Part shown: one piece after another, positions 19,060 to 28,395 of the stretch | How the letters are laid out: the number at the start of each line of letters is the position of its first letter | How positions within the stretch are numbered: position 1 is the stretch's first letter | From: an uncultured Reyranella sp. | Lineage (GTDB): Bacteria; Pseudomonadota; Alphaproteobacteria; Reyranellales; Reyranellaceae | NCBI RefSeq assembly: GCF_945957355.1 | Contig: NZ_CAMFKM010000009.1 | Span: 1 to 64,000, forward strand | DNA: 64,000 bases | Direction of reading: 5' to 3' | Position numbers and translations under genes: made by a program | The notes under the pieces: model-generated | Database searches by the model: none | What the model was told of the DNA's origin: nothing | Seen by the model: the letters and a program-made list of their open reading frames with translations, nothing else

Positions 19060-20349
19060 ATGGCGCAGGGACCGAAGCCGCAGCGGCGCACGTTCCGCTA
19101 CTGGCTGCAGCAGATCCATCTCTGGATTGGCCTGATCCTGCTGCTGCCCCTGGTGATGATGGGCATCACCGGCGCGGTACTGGTCTATGCGCACGACATC
19201 GAGCACCTGCTGGGCCAGGGCGAGCCCGAGGTCAGGACGGTGGGCGAGTGGCAGTCGGCGGGGCGGTTGATCGAAGCCGCCAAAGCGGCCAACAGCGAAC
19301 CGGGCCGTATCCCCATCGCGGTGCGCTGGCCGACCGAAGTGGGAGAACCTGCCGCGGTGCGACTGTCGCGTCCGGGGATGGCCGGCGAGCGGCCGCAGTT
19401 CCGCGGCGGCCAGCAGGGTGGCACCGGCAACGCGCAGCCCGGACAGCCGGCGCAGGGCCGTGTGCCGACACAGAGTCCGTTTGCCGGCAGCCTGCAGATC
19501 CTGGTCGATCCGGTATCCCTGCAGGTCCTCGAGACCCAGCAGGCGATGACGGGCTGGGTGCGCTTTTTCCACGACCTGCACGGCCACATCTTCATCCCCG
19601 GCGGCCTCGGCCGCGAGATCGTGGGCTGGCTCGGTGTGGCAATGCTCCTGCTGGGTTGTTCCGGCCTGTATCTCTGGTGGCCCAAGCCCGGCCAGTGGAA
19701 GCAGGCCTTCATGGTCCGCCGCAAGGCCAAGGGCCTGCGCCTGAACCGCGAGCTGCACGGGGCTGTCGGTATCTGGTCGCTGGTGATCTTCATGCTGGTG
19801 AACTTCACCGGCGTCTATCTCGCCTTCCCACAGCAGATCTCGGCCGCGGTCAATCTCGTGTCGCCGGGGCGCGACATGCGCGCAGCCATGTTCCAGGCGC
19901 GGGTCGAGCCGATGCGCGGTACGCCGGCCATGGGTGTCGACGAGGCGGTCGAACTCGCCAGGTCGCGCGTTCCGGGCACGCGATTCCTGAACGCCTTCCT
20001 GCCGACCCGGCCCGATCAGGCGTTGCGCGTCGGCCTGGTGCGACCCGACCATCGGGAGGGCGCGCCCATCGTCACGGTGATCGTCGATCCCTATCGCAGG
20101 ACCGTTGTCGACGTTTTCGATCCGCAGTCCATGTCGGCCGGCGAGACGATGATCGCCTGGCAGCGGGCGCTGCATTACGGCATTGGGCTGGGCGGCACCT
20201 ACAAGTTCCTGGTCTTCGTGTCGGGCGTCATCATCCCGATCTTCGCCGTCACCGGCTTCCTGATGTGGTGGATCAAGCGCCGCAATCGCCGGGCCGGCGA
20301 AAAGGCCCGGCAGGCCATACTGCGGGCCGCCGGCCAGGCGGCCGAATAG
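19060..20349 (+). CDS. PepSY-associated TM helix domain protein
   Basis: RYWLQQIHLWIGLILLLPLVMMGITGAVLVYAHDIE, HDLHGHIFIPGGLGREIVGWLGVAMLLLGCSGLYLWWPK. Confidence 0.88.
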   Translation: MAQGPKPQRRTFRYWLQQIHLWIGLILLLPLVMMGITGAVLVYAHDIEHLLGQGEPEVRTVGEWQSAGRLIEAAKAANSEPGRIPIAVRWPTEVGEPAAVRLSRPGMAGERPQFRGGQQGGTGNAQPGQPAQGRVPTQSPFAGSLQILVDPVSLQVLETQQAMTGWVRFFHDLHGHIFIPGGLGREIVGWLGVAMLLLGCSGLYLWWPKPGQWKQAFMVRRKAKGLRLNRELHGAVGIWSLVIFMLVNFTGVYLAFPQQISAAVNLVSPGRDMRAAMFQARVEPMRGTPAMGVDEAVELARSRVPGTRFLNAFLPTRPDQALRVGLVRPDHREGAPIVTVIVDPYRRTVVDVFDPQSMSAGETMIAWQRALHYGIGLGGTYKFLVFVSGVIIPIFAVTGFLMWWIKRRNRRAGEKARQAILRAAGQAAE

Positions 20350-20364
20350 GCGAGCGGCCCTCCT

Positions 20365-20727
20365 TCACCAGGAGGGTAGCGGTCCCCTGAAGATGAAGAA
20401 GGCGCCGCCGCAGATCATCGCGAAGCCGACGAGGTGGTTCGAGGTGATGCGTTCGCCGAGATAGAGGACGGAGAAGGCGGCGAACACGGTGAGGGTGATC
20501 ACCTCCTGCATCGTCTTGAGCTCGGCCGCCGAGTAGACCTCATGGCCGTACCGGTTGGCCGGAACCGCGAAGCAGTATTCGACGAAGGCGATGCCCCAGC
20601 TTGCCACCACCACCAGCCACAGCGGCTTGTCGGTGAACTTGAGGTGCCCGTACCAGGCGAACGTCATGAAGACGTTGGACACCAGCAACAAGACGATGGG
20701 CGTGATGGTGGCGGGCAAGAAGGACAT
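20365..20727 (-). CDS. DMT family protein (DUF486)
   Basis: VFMTFAWYGHLKF, ASWGIAFVEYCFAVPANRYGHEVYSAAELKTMQEVITLTVFAAFSVLYLGE. Confidence 0.9.
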   Translation of the reverse strand: MSFLPATITPIVLLLVSNVFMTFAWYGHLKFTDKPLWLVVVASWGIAFVEYCFAVPANRYGHEVYSAAELKTMQEVITLTVFAAFSVLYLGERITSNHLVGFAMICGGAFFIFRGPLPSW

Positions 20728-20735
20728 CGAGCTGG

Positions 20736-21719
20736 TTACTCCGGTTTGATCTGAAGCTTCTTGATGAGCGGCACGACCATCTTGTCCTCGGCGTCGAACA
20801 TCGCCGCGGTTTCCTGCGGGGTGGTCGGATAGGCCTCGGCCGTGAGGTCGGCGAAACGCTGGACGACGGCGGGATCCTTGAGGACCTTGACCATCGCCTC
20901 GTTGATCTTGGCGACCACATCGGGCGGCATCTTCGCCGGCCCGAACAGGCCGGTGAAGGTCGCGAAGGTGAAATTCTCGAGCCCCTTCACGCCGCTTTCC
21001 TTGAAGGTCGGCACGTCGGGAAGCTGCGGCACGCGCTTGTCGGACGACACGGCGATGGCGCGCAGCTTGCCCGACTTGATGTTGCCGATGGCGGCGTTGA
21101 GCTGGTCGACCTGGGCCGGCACCTGGCCCGCCATCACGTCGATCATGGCGGCACCCGATCCCTTGTAGTGGACCAGTGTGTATTTGGTGCCGGTGGCCTC
21201 GCCGATCAGTTCGATGGCGAGGTGATTGGTGGTGCCAACGCCGGAATCGGCGACCGCAAACTTGCCGTCCTTCCCCAGGGCGATGAAGTCGGCCAGGGTC
21301 TTGATCGGCGAGCTGGGCGGCACGACGAGCACGGCCGGCACGCGCTGGATGTGAGTGATGGGGGTGAAGGCCGTGCGCCAGTCATAGGGCGCGTTGCCGT
21401 AGATGGCGGGCACGGCAACCAGCGAATTGGCGGAGACCAGCAGGCTGGTCCCGTCCGGCGCCGAGCGGGCGACGATGTCGCTGCCGATCATGCCGCTGGC
21501 ACCGGCCTTGTTCTCGACGATGACGGTGGTCCCCGTCACCTCGCGCAGCTTGTCGGCGATGATGCGCGCGGTGACGTCGATGTTCCCGCCCGGCGCATAG
21601 GGCGCCATGATCTTGATGGGCTTGTCGAAAGTCTGCGCCAGGGCCGTTCCCGACCCCAGCACGAGCCCGGCAAGGGCTCCTGCGATGGCAACCAGACGCA
21701 TTGGATTCCTCCTGTTCAT
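20736..21719 (-). CDS. tripartite tricarboxylate transporter substrate-binding protein (Bug/TctC)
   Basis: DKPIKIMAPYAPGGNIDVTARIIADKL...VENKAGASGMIGSDIVARSAPDG. Confidence 0.9.
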   Translation of the reverse strand: MNRRNPMRLVAIAGALAGLVLGSGTALAQTFDKPIKIMAPYAPGGNIDVTARIIADKLREVTGTTVIVENKAGASGMIGSDIVARSAPDGTSLLVSANSLVAVPAIYGNAPYDWRTAFTPITHIQRVPAVLVVPPSSPIKTLADFIALGKDGKFAVADSGVGTTNHLAIELIGEATGTKYTLVHYKGSGAAMIDVMAGQVPAQVDQLNAAIGNIKSGKLRAIAVSSDKRVPQLPDVPTFKESGVKGLENFTFATFTGLFGPAKMPPDVVAKINEAMVKVLKDPAVVQRFADLTAEAYPTTPQETAAMFDAEDKMVVPLIKKLQIKPE

Positions 21720-21783
21720 GTTTGGGAGGAGCCTAGGAGAACGTCCGGGGCCGCGCAAAGCTCCCAGCCCGCGCTGCGGAGGC

Positions 21784-23217
21784 TCAGAGCGCCGGCGGCC
21801 GGTGCTGCGCCCAGGGCCTTGCGCCTTCGAGCAGGGCGCCCATCCGCAGCACGTCGGTCTCCGCGCCCCACTTGCCCACGACCTGGACGGAGGTCGGCAG
21901 CCCGTCGGCGCCGAATCCCGACGGGTAGGCGCAGGCGGGATGGCCGGTGAGGTTGAACGGGTACTGGTAGGAGGTCCAGCCCTGGCGGGTGATGCCGCAC
22001 TTCACGCCGTCGATCACGACCTCGTCGTTGGCCGCATCGTGCGTTACGTCGAGGGCGGTGCGCGCATTGGTCGGCATCACCAGGAAGTCGTAGCGCTCGA
22101 ACAGCGACTGGATCTTGCGGAACAGCGCGGTACGCGCGAACTGCGCGTTGCGGAAGTCGGCCAGGGTGAACTTGGCGCCGCGCTCCATGAAGGCGAGCGT
22201 CACCGGATCCATCTGGTTCTGCCATTTTGGCAGGTACTGCGCGCAGAAGACGGCGAAATTCGCCTGGTAGAGCACGCGGCCTTCGTATTCGATCCAGTCG
22301 ATCTTGTCGGTGACCTCCTCGACCTCGGCGCCCATCGCTTCCCAGGCGGCGAGCGCGGCAAGCGTGTTGGTGCGCACGTCGGCGGCCACGCGGGGATTGG
22401 CGGTGCGCTCGATGTAGCCGATGCGCACGGCGGCGAGGTCGTTGCCGGAGAGCTTCGGCGACAGCGGCTTCTGGGCACTCCCGGACAGGGTCCACGGATC
22501 CTTGTCGCTGGGGCCCGCCAGCACGGAATGCATGATCGCCGCGTCGGTGACGGAGCGCGCCAGCGGCCCGGCATAGACGTTGTTGCCGTAGGCATCGCGC
22601 GTGGTGTCGTAGGGCACGGCGCCCAGGGTGGGCTTGAGGCCGACCAGGCCCGAGCAGGAAGCGGGACCGCGCACCGAGCCCGCGCCGTCGGTGCCAAGCG
22701 ACAGCGGGCTGAGACCGGCCGCCACCGCCGCCGCGCCGCCGCCGCTCGAGCCGCCCGGCGTGCGCTCGAGATTCCACGGATTGCGGGTGACGCCGAATGG
22801 CCCGTCGGTCAGGCCCTTCACGCCGAACTCAGGCGTCGTTGCCTTGGCGAAGATGACGGCGCCGGCCTTGCGCAGGCGCTGCACCAGCAGATCGTCTGCA
22901 GCCGCCGGGCCGTTGCCCTCGAAGATCGCCGAACCGTGCCGCGTCGGCACGCCTTCGACGTCGACCAGGTCCTTCACGCTGATCGGAACGCCGTGCAGGG
23001 GGCCCAGCGTTTCACCGCGTGTGACGGCCTCCTCGGCCTTCTTCGCCTCGCGCCTTGCCTGGTCGACCATGACCTCGCGGAAGCAATTGATCCTGGGGTT
23101 GGCGCGCTCGGCGGCCTTCAGCACCGTGTCGAGATATTCGATGGGCGAAAGCTTCCGGGCGCGGATGAGCGCGGCCGCCTGAACGGCCGGAGTGAAGAGA
23201 AGATCGGTGTCGGTCAT
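21784..23217 (-). CDS. amidase (amidase signature family)
   Basis: GVPISVKDLVDVEGVPTRHGSAIF, ERTPGGSSGGGAAAVAAGLSPLSLGTDGAGSVRGPAS. Confidence 0.93.
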   Translation of the reverse strand: MTDTDLLFTPAVQAAALIRARKLSPIEYLDTVLKAAERANPRINCFREVMVDQARREAKKAEEAVTRGETLGPLHGVPISVKDLVDVEGVPTRHGSAIFEGNGPAAADDLLVQRLRKAGAVIFAKATTPEFGVKGLTDGPFGVTRNPWNLERTPGGSSGGGAAAVAAGLSPLSLGTDGAGSVRGPASCSGLVGLKPTLGAVPYDTTRDAYGNNVYAGPLARSVTDAAIMHSVLAGPSDKDPWTLSGSAQKPLSPKLSGNDLAAVRIGYIERTANPRVAADVRTNTLAALAAWEAMGAEVEEVTDKIDWIEYEGRVLYQANFAVFCAQYLPKWQNQMDPVTLAFMERGAKFTLADFRNAQFARTALFRKIQSLFERYDFLVMPTNARTALDVTHDAANDEVVIDGVKCGITRQGWTSYQYPFNLTGHPACAYPSGFGADGLPTSVQVVGKWGAETDVLRMGALLEGARPWAQHRPPAL

Positions 23218-23275
23218 GGCGGGCACACTAGCTCATCCTCGACACGGTCTGCACGCTGCGCTACGCCCGCGGCCG

Positions 23276-24031
23276 ATGTTTTCGCTTCCCGTAATGGCGG
23301 CGCTCGCGGTCGTGGCCGTCGTGACCTCGTTCGTCTCCGGCATCTTCGGCATGGCGGGCGGGATGCTGTTGATCGGCTTCCTGCTGCTGTTGTTGCCGGT
23401 GCCGGTCGCCATGGTGTTCCACGGGGTCATCCAGATCGCGGCCAATGGCTGGCGGGCCTGGCTGTGGCGCCGTCACGTGAACTGGAACGTCGTGCTGCAG
23501 TTCGGCGCCGGGGCCGGTTCCTCGCTGGTCGTCTTCTCCTTCTTCGACTTCGTGCCCGACAAGGCGCTGGTGCTGATGGCCGTCGGGCTCACGCCGTTCA
23601 TCGCCCTCGCGGTGCCGCAGCGCATCGCGCCCAACATCGAGCGTGGCGGGCAGGCCTTCCTGGCGGGCGCGATCGGCGGCGCCATCCAGCTGGTCTCGGG
23701 CGTCACCGGGCCGCTGCTCGACATTTTCTATGTCCGCACCGGCATGACGCGGCAGGTCAACGTGGCGACCAAGGCGGCGGCGCAGGTGCTGGGGCACCTG
23801 ACCAAGGTGCTCTATTTCGCGATGGTGATCGAGGGCCCGGCCGGCCGCGACCTCGAACAGTGGCTCGTCATGGGCTATGCCGCGGTCTTCGCCGTCATTG
23901 GGACGACGCTGTCGCGCAGCTTCCTCGACCGTATGTCCGACAAGCAATTTTATCACTGGACGCGCCGCGTGATCCTGGCGCTCGGCACGGTGTACATAGG
24001 GCAGGGACTCTGGCTGATGGTGACGCGATGA
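23276..24031 (+). CDS. TauE/SafE family sulfite exporter-like membrane protein
   Basis: VSGIFGMAGGMLLIGFLLLLLPVPVAMVFHGVIQIAANGWRAWLWRRHVN; multiple TM segments. Confidence 0.85.
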   Translation: MFSLPVMAALAVVAVVTSFVSGIFGMAGGMLLIGFLLLLLPVPVAMVFHGVIQIAANGWRAWLWRRHVNWNVVLQFGAGAGSSLVVFSFFDFVPDKALVLMAVGLTPFIALAVPQRIAPNIERGGQAFLAGAIGGAIQLVSGVTGPLLDIFYVRTGMTRQVNVATKAAAQVLGHLTKVLYFAMVIEGPAGRDLEQWLVMGYAAVFAVIGTTLSRSFLDRMSDKQFYHWTRRVILALGTVYIGQGLWLMVTR

Positions 24032-24228
24032 GCGATGTGAAGGATCAGGTCCGGGCCTTGCTCGACCGGTTGCCCGACGACTGCACCTTTGCCGACGTTC
24101 AACGCGGCATTGCCGTGATGATGTGGCCCAAGCGCGAGGATGGCAGCCTGGAGCCGCCCAAGCGCGTGGATCCGGAGGAAGTGAAGCGCCGCCTGCGCGA
24201 ATGGATGAAATCGGAGGGAGAGAAATGA
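24028..24228 (+). CDS. small hypothetical protein (66 aa)
   Basis: MSDVKDQVRALLDRLPDDCTFADVQRGIAVMMWPKREDGSLEPPKRVDPEEVKRRLREWMKSEGEK; ATGA overlaps with both neighbours. Confidence 0.65.
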   Translation: MSDVKDQVRALLDRLPDDCTFADVQRGIAVMMWPKREDGSLEPPKRVDPEEVKRRLREWMKSEGEK

Positions 24229-25040
24229 AGGACCGCGTCTCGATCGACTTCAAGGACGGCGTCGCCGACGTGCGCCTGATCCGCGCCGACAAGATGAACG
24301 CGCTCGACCCGGCGATGTTCGAGGGCATCATCGAGGCGGGCGCGAAGCTCGCCACCATGCCGGGTCTGCGCTGCGTCGTCCTGTCGGGCGAGGGCAAGGC
24401 CTTCTGCGCCGGCCTCGACATGGGCAGCTTCGCCGCGATGAAGGCGGCCGAAGACCAGGGGGGCGACGCGGTGCCGGGCGTTCGCGACCTCACCAAGCGT
24501 ACCCACGGCATCGCCAACCGGCCGCAGCAATGCGCCTGGCTGTGGCGCGAACTGCCGGTGCCGGTGATCGCCGCCGTCCATGGCGTGGCCTTCGGCGGCG
24601 GCTTCCAGATCGCGCTGGGACCGGACATCCGCTACGCCACCGCCGACGCGCGCTTCTCGGTGATGGAGATCAAGTGGGGCCTCGTGCCCGATCTCGCCGG
24701 CACGCAGCTCATGCGCCATCTGGCGCGCGAGGACATCGTGCGCGAACTCACCTACACCGGCCGCATCTTCAACGGCGTCGAGGCGCGCGAGATGGGCTTC
24801 GTGACGCGGGTGGTCGACGACCCGCGCGCCGCCGCGCTGGAGACCGCGCGCGAGATCGCCTCCAAGAGTCCCGACGCGATCCGCGCCAACAAGCGGCTGC
24901 TCAACGCCGCCGTCGCGACCGACGCCGCTTCGGGCCTGATGATGGAATCGGTCGAGCAGCAGAAGCTGATCGGCTCGCCCAACCAGCTCGAAGCCATCAT
25001 GTCCAACCTGCAGAAGCGCGCCGCGAACTACAGGGATTGA
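24225..25040 (+). CDS. crotonase/enoyl-CoA hydratase family protein
   Basis: LSGEGKAFCAGLDMGSF, PVIAAVHGVAFGGGFQIALGPDIRYATADARFSVMEIKWGLVPD. Confidence 0.92.
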   Translation: MKDRVSIDFKDGVADVRLIRADKMNALDPAMFEGIIEAGAKLATMPGLRCVVLSGEGKAFCAGLDMGSFAAMKAAEDQGGDAVPGVRDLTKRTHGIANRPQQCAWLWRELPVPVIAAVHGVAFGGGFQIALGPDIRYATADARFSVMEIKWGLVPDLAGTQLMRHLAREDIVRELTYTGRIFNGVEAREMGFVTRVVDDPRAAALETAREIASKSPDAIRANKRLLNAAVATDAASGLMMESVEQQKLIGSPNQLEAIMSNLQKRAANYRD

Positions 25041-25062
25041 GTGGACGTTCGACCACACACCC

Positions 25063-25174
25063 CCTCATCCTGAGGAGGTGCGCGTAGCGCACCGTCTCGA
25101 AGGATCGGCAATAGGCAAAGTGCGCATTCCCACCCTTCGAGACGCGCTCCTGCGGAGCGCTCCTCAGGGTGAGG
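25063..25174. repeat. REP-like imperfect inverted repeat in convergent intergenic region
   Basis: CCTCATCCTGAGGAGGTGCGCG...GTCTCGAAGGAT versus reverse complement of ACCCTTCGAGACGCGCTCC...GCTCCTCAGGGTGAGG. Confidence 0.85.
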
Positions 25175-25204
25175 TGATGTTGGTGAAGGTGGGGCGGGTG
25201 ACCG

Positions 25205-26017
25205 CTACCGCCCCTTGAACACCGGCTTGCGCTTCTCGACGAAGGACGCGACCGCTTCCTTGTGATCGGCGGTGCGCGACGACTGGACCAGGCGCTCGGC
25301 CTCGCGATAGTGCGCGTCCGAGTAATTGATGTGCAGGGCTTCGTCGAGATTGTCCTTCATGTGGCGCAACGCGACCCGCGGCCCTTCGGCGAGCGACTTG
25401 GCGAAGGCGAAGGCCTCGTCCTGCAGCTTCGCATCGTCGACCACGCGGTTCACGAGACCGATCTGTTCGCAGCGCTCGGCACCGACCTTCTCTGACGTGA
25501 ACATCAGCTCGCGTGCCCGCATCGGCCCCACGGTGCGCGTCAGCAGCCAGGAGATGCCGTAGTCGCCCGACAGGCCGATCTTGGCGTAGCCGGTGGTGCA
25601 GAAGGCCGACTTCGCGGCGATGCGGATGTCGCAGGCCAGCGCGATGGCGAGGCCCGCGCCGGCCGCAGCACCGGGCAGGGCCGCGATGGTGGGCTTGCGC
25701 ACGGCGACCAGCGCGCCGGTGAGGTGGGTCTGGCGCCAGCGCAGGTCGGCCAACCGCTCCTCGTAGCTCATCTGGCCACGCGGACCGCGGCCGCCCATGC
25801 CCTTCACGTCGCCGCCGCTGCAGAAGGCGGTGCCGGCGCCGGTGATCAGCAGCGCGCCCACGGCATCGTCGTCGCCGCGTGCCTTGATCTGGTCGCGAAG
25901 TGCCGCGGTGAGGTCGGGCGACATCGCGTTGCGCGCCTCGGGGCGGTTCAGCGTGATCAGGGCGACGCCGTCGCGGACGCTGCACAAGAGTTCGGTTGTG
26001 CCAGTATCGATTTCCAT
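25205..26017 (-). CDS. enoyl-CoA hydratase/isomerase family protein
   Basis: ALITLNRPEARNAMS, LLITGAGTAFCSGGDVKGMG, PTIAALPGAAAGAGLAIALACDIRIAAKSAFC. Confidence 0.92.
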   Translation of the reverse strand: MEIDTGTTELLCSVRDGVALITLNRPEARNAMSPDLTAALRDQIKARGDDDAVGALLITGAGTAFCSGGDVKGMGGRGPRGQMSYEERLADLRWRQTHLTGALVAVRKPTIAALPGAAAGAGLAIALACDIRIAAKSAFCTTGYAKIGLSGDYGISWLLTRTVGPMRARELMFTSEKVGAERCEQIGLVNRVVDDAKLQDEAFAFAKSLAEGPRVALRHMKDNLDEALHINYSDAHYREAERLVQSSRTADHKEAVASFVEKRKPVFKGR

Positions 26018-26034
26018 GTGACCTTCTCCTTCTC

Positions 26035-27057
26035 ATGACATTCCCGGTCACCGAACACACCGTCAAGACCGCCCGGCACACGACGGGCTATCTAGCCTGC
26101 GGAGCGAAAGACGCGCCGCTGCTGATCTTCGTCCACGGCTGGCCCGAACTGTCGCTGTCGTGGCGGCACCAGCTGCCGGCCTTCGCCGCCCTGGGCTTCC
26201 GTTGCATCGCGCCCGACATGCGCGGCTACGGCCGCTCGAGCACCTACGCGCGGCACGAAGATTTCGCGCAGGAAGAGATCGTGGCCGACATGGTCGAGCT
26301 GCTCTCGTTCCTCGGTCGCGACAAGGCGGTGTGGATCGGCCACGATTGGGGCAGCCCCGTCGTGTGGAACATGGCGGCGCATCATCCGGACAAGACGGTC
26401 GGCGTGGCGAGCCTGTGCGTGCCCTATCTCCCGACCGGCTTTACGCTCGACACCGTCGTGCCGCTGGTCGACCGCACGCTCTATCCCGAGGCGCAGTTCC
26501 CGGCGGGGCAATGGGACTATCAGTTCTTCTACGAGGAGAGCTTCGACAAGGCCTGTGCGGGGTTCGATGCGAACCCGCTCAACGTGGTGAAGGCGTTGTT
26601 CCGCAAGGGCGACCCGACGCGGGTGGGCAAACCGGCGCCGACCTCGATGGTGCGCCGCGCCGGCGGCTGGTTCGGCGGCGGCGCCTGCCCCGACATACCG
26701 CGCGATCCCGATGTGCTGACCGAGCAGGACATGGAGGCTTATGCGGCCGCGCTGACCAGGAACGGCTTCTTCGGTCCCGACTCGTGGTACATGAACCACA
26801 AGGCCAATGGCGTCTATGCGAAGCGCACGCCGAACGGCGGCCGGCTCGCCATGCCGGTCCTGTTCCTGCACGGCGCCTATGACACGACCTGCGAGACGAT
26901 GACCTCGAAGCTCGCCGAGCCCATGCGGCAAAGCTGCGACGATCTCACGGAAGTCGTCGTGGAGTCCGGTCACTGGATGGCACAGGAGAGGCCGGTCGAC
27001 GTGAACGCGGCTCTTGCGAAGTGGCTGGCCACGAAGCTGCCCGGCTACTGGACTTAG
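26035..27057 (+). CDS. alpha/beta hydrolase, epoxide hydrolase-like
   Basis: LLIFVHGWPELSLSWRHQLPAFAALGFRCIAPDMRGYGRSS, VWIGHDWGSPVVWNMA. Confidence 0.9.
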   Translation: MTFPVTEHTVKTARHTTGYLACGAKDAPLLIFVHGWPELSLSWRHQLPAFAALGFRCIAPDMRGYGRSSTYARHEDFAQEEIVADMVELLSFLGRDKAVWIGHDWGSPVVWNMAAHHPDKTVGVASLCVPYLPTGFTLDTVVPLVDRTLYPEAQFPAGQWDYQFFYEESFDKACAGFDANPLNVVKALFRKGDPTRVGKPAPTSMVRRAGGWFGGGACPDIPRDPDVLTEQDMEAYAAALTRNGFFGPDSWYMNHKANGVYAKRTPNGGRLAMPVLFLHGAYDTTCETMTSKLAEPMRQSCDDLTEVVVESGHWMAQERPVDVNAALAKWLATKLPGYWT

Positions 27058-27058
27058 A

Positions 27059-27550
27059 TCAGGACGCGCTCTTCGCCCTCAACACCGCAAGCCTTTCGAG
27101 GCTCTCCTTCGGCCAGAGCTGGTTGCGGTCATAATATTCCTCGACGGCCGGGACGCCGGTGGGAAGCACGACCCACGGCTGCTTGCTCATGGTGAAGATA
27201 TGGATGTCGGGCGGCAGCCGGTCGGGCTCGTCGAGCGTGCCGACGCGCACGAAGTGGATGCTCGGTCCGGCGCCGGAGTAGTTGCTCCACACCGCGATGC
27301 GGCATTTCGGGCAGCGCGCGATCTTCTGGCCCCTGCCGCTCAAGGTCGGCGTGTCGATCACCACGACTTCGCCGGCCAGCCGCTCGACCCGCTCGGCCTC
27401 GATCATCGCATTCATCGCGAAAGCGGTGCCTGAATCGCGCTGACACCAGCGGCAGTGGCAGCAATGCACGAACAGCGGCTTCGAGGTGAGGCGGTAGCGC
27501 ACGGCGCGGCAGGTGCAGCCGCCTTCGAACGTCTCGGTCTCGCTGGTCAT
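27059..27550 (-). CDS. GFA family (glutathione-dependent formaldehyde-activating-like) protein
   Basis: GGCTCRAVRYRLTSKPLFVHCCHCRWCQRDSGTAFAMNAMI cysteine pattern. Confidence 0.9.
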   Translation of the reverse strand: MTSETETFEGGCTCRAVRYRLTSKPLFVHCCHCRWCQRDSGTAFAMNAMIEAERVERLAGEVVVIDTPTLSGRGQKIARCPKCRIAVWSNYSGAGPSIHFVRVGTLDEPDRLPPDIHIFTMSKQPWVVLPTGVPAVEEYYDRNQLWPKESLERLAVLRAKSAS

Positions 27551-27606
27551 CGCCTTCGTCTCCCGGCTAAGGTCCGCGCCTGAAATCATCTGGGTGGAGA
27601 GTAGAC

Positions 27607-28395
27607 ATGGCCGGGCGGCTGCAGGGCAAGGTGGCGGTGGTGACGGGCGCGGCGCCGCGCGGCGAAGGTGTCGGCAACGGCATGGCGACGGCGCTGCTGT
27701 TCGCCAAGGAAGGCGCGAAAGTCGTGCTGGTCAACCGCAGCGCCGAGCGTGCCGAGGGACTGGCCAAACAGATCAAGGACGAGGGCGGCGAGGCGTCGGT
27801 CTTCGCGGCCGACGTGGCGCAGCTCGACGCCGCCGAGGCGATGGCCGACTTCGCGATGAAAAAATACGGCCGCCTCGACATCCTGCACAACAATGTCGGC
27901 ATCGGCGGGCCGGGCACGCCCGAGACGGTGACGCTCGAAACCTGGAACAAGGTCCTCGAAGCCAATCTCACGACGACGATGCTGTGCACCAAGTCGTGCC
28001 TGCCGCGCATGAAGGAAGGGGGCGGCGGGTCGATCATCATGGTGTCGTCGATCGCCGGCGCGGTCGGCCTGATGGGCAGCGCCGGCGCGGTGGCCTATGC
28101 GACGGCCAAGGCGGGGCTGCACGGCTTCACGATGTCGGTCGCGGCCGACTATGCGACGCAGAACATCCGCGCCAACTGCATCATCGTGGGTTCCGTGCAT
28201 ACGCCGATGGTGGCGCATCTCGGCGCAGAGGCGCGCGACCGGCGCAAGAAGATGGTGCCGATGCAGGTCGAGGGCACGGCCTGGGACATCGCCCATGGCG
28301 CGGTCTATCTCGCTTCCGACGAATCGCGCTGGGTGACGGGCGTGATGCTGCCGATCGACGGCGGCCTGGTGGCGTTGCGGGCCTGGCCGCGATGA
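27607..28395 (+). CDS. SDR family oxidoreductase
   Basis: KVAVVTGAAPRGEGVGNGMATAL, NNVGIGGPG, YATAKAGLHGF. Confidence 0.92.
   Translation: MAGRLQGKVAVVTGAAPRGEGVGNGMATALLFAKEGAKVVLVNRSAERAEGLAKQIKDEGGEASVFAADVAQLDAAEAMADFAMKKYGRLDILHNNVGIGGPGTPETVTLETWNKVLEANLTTTMLCTKSCLPRMKEGGGGSIIMVSSIAGAVGLMGSAGAVAYATAKAGLHGFTMSVAADYATQNIRANCIIVGSVHTPMVAHLGAEARDRRKKMVPMQVEGTAWDIAHGAVYLASDESRWVTGVMLPIDGGLVALRAWPR

Noticed and set aside
24028-24228. Toxin-antitoxin assignment for the small protein
   Set aside because: Only a vague resemblance to antitoxin-like helices and no toxin partner; coupled to metabolic genes instead.
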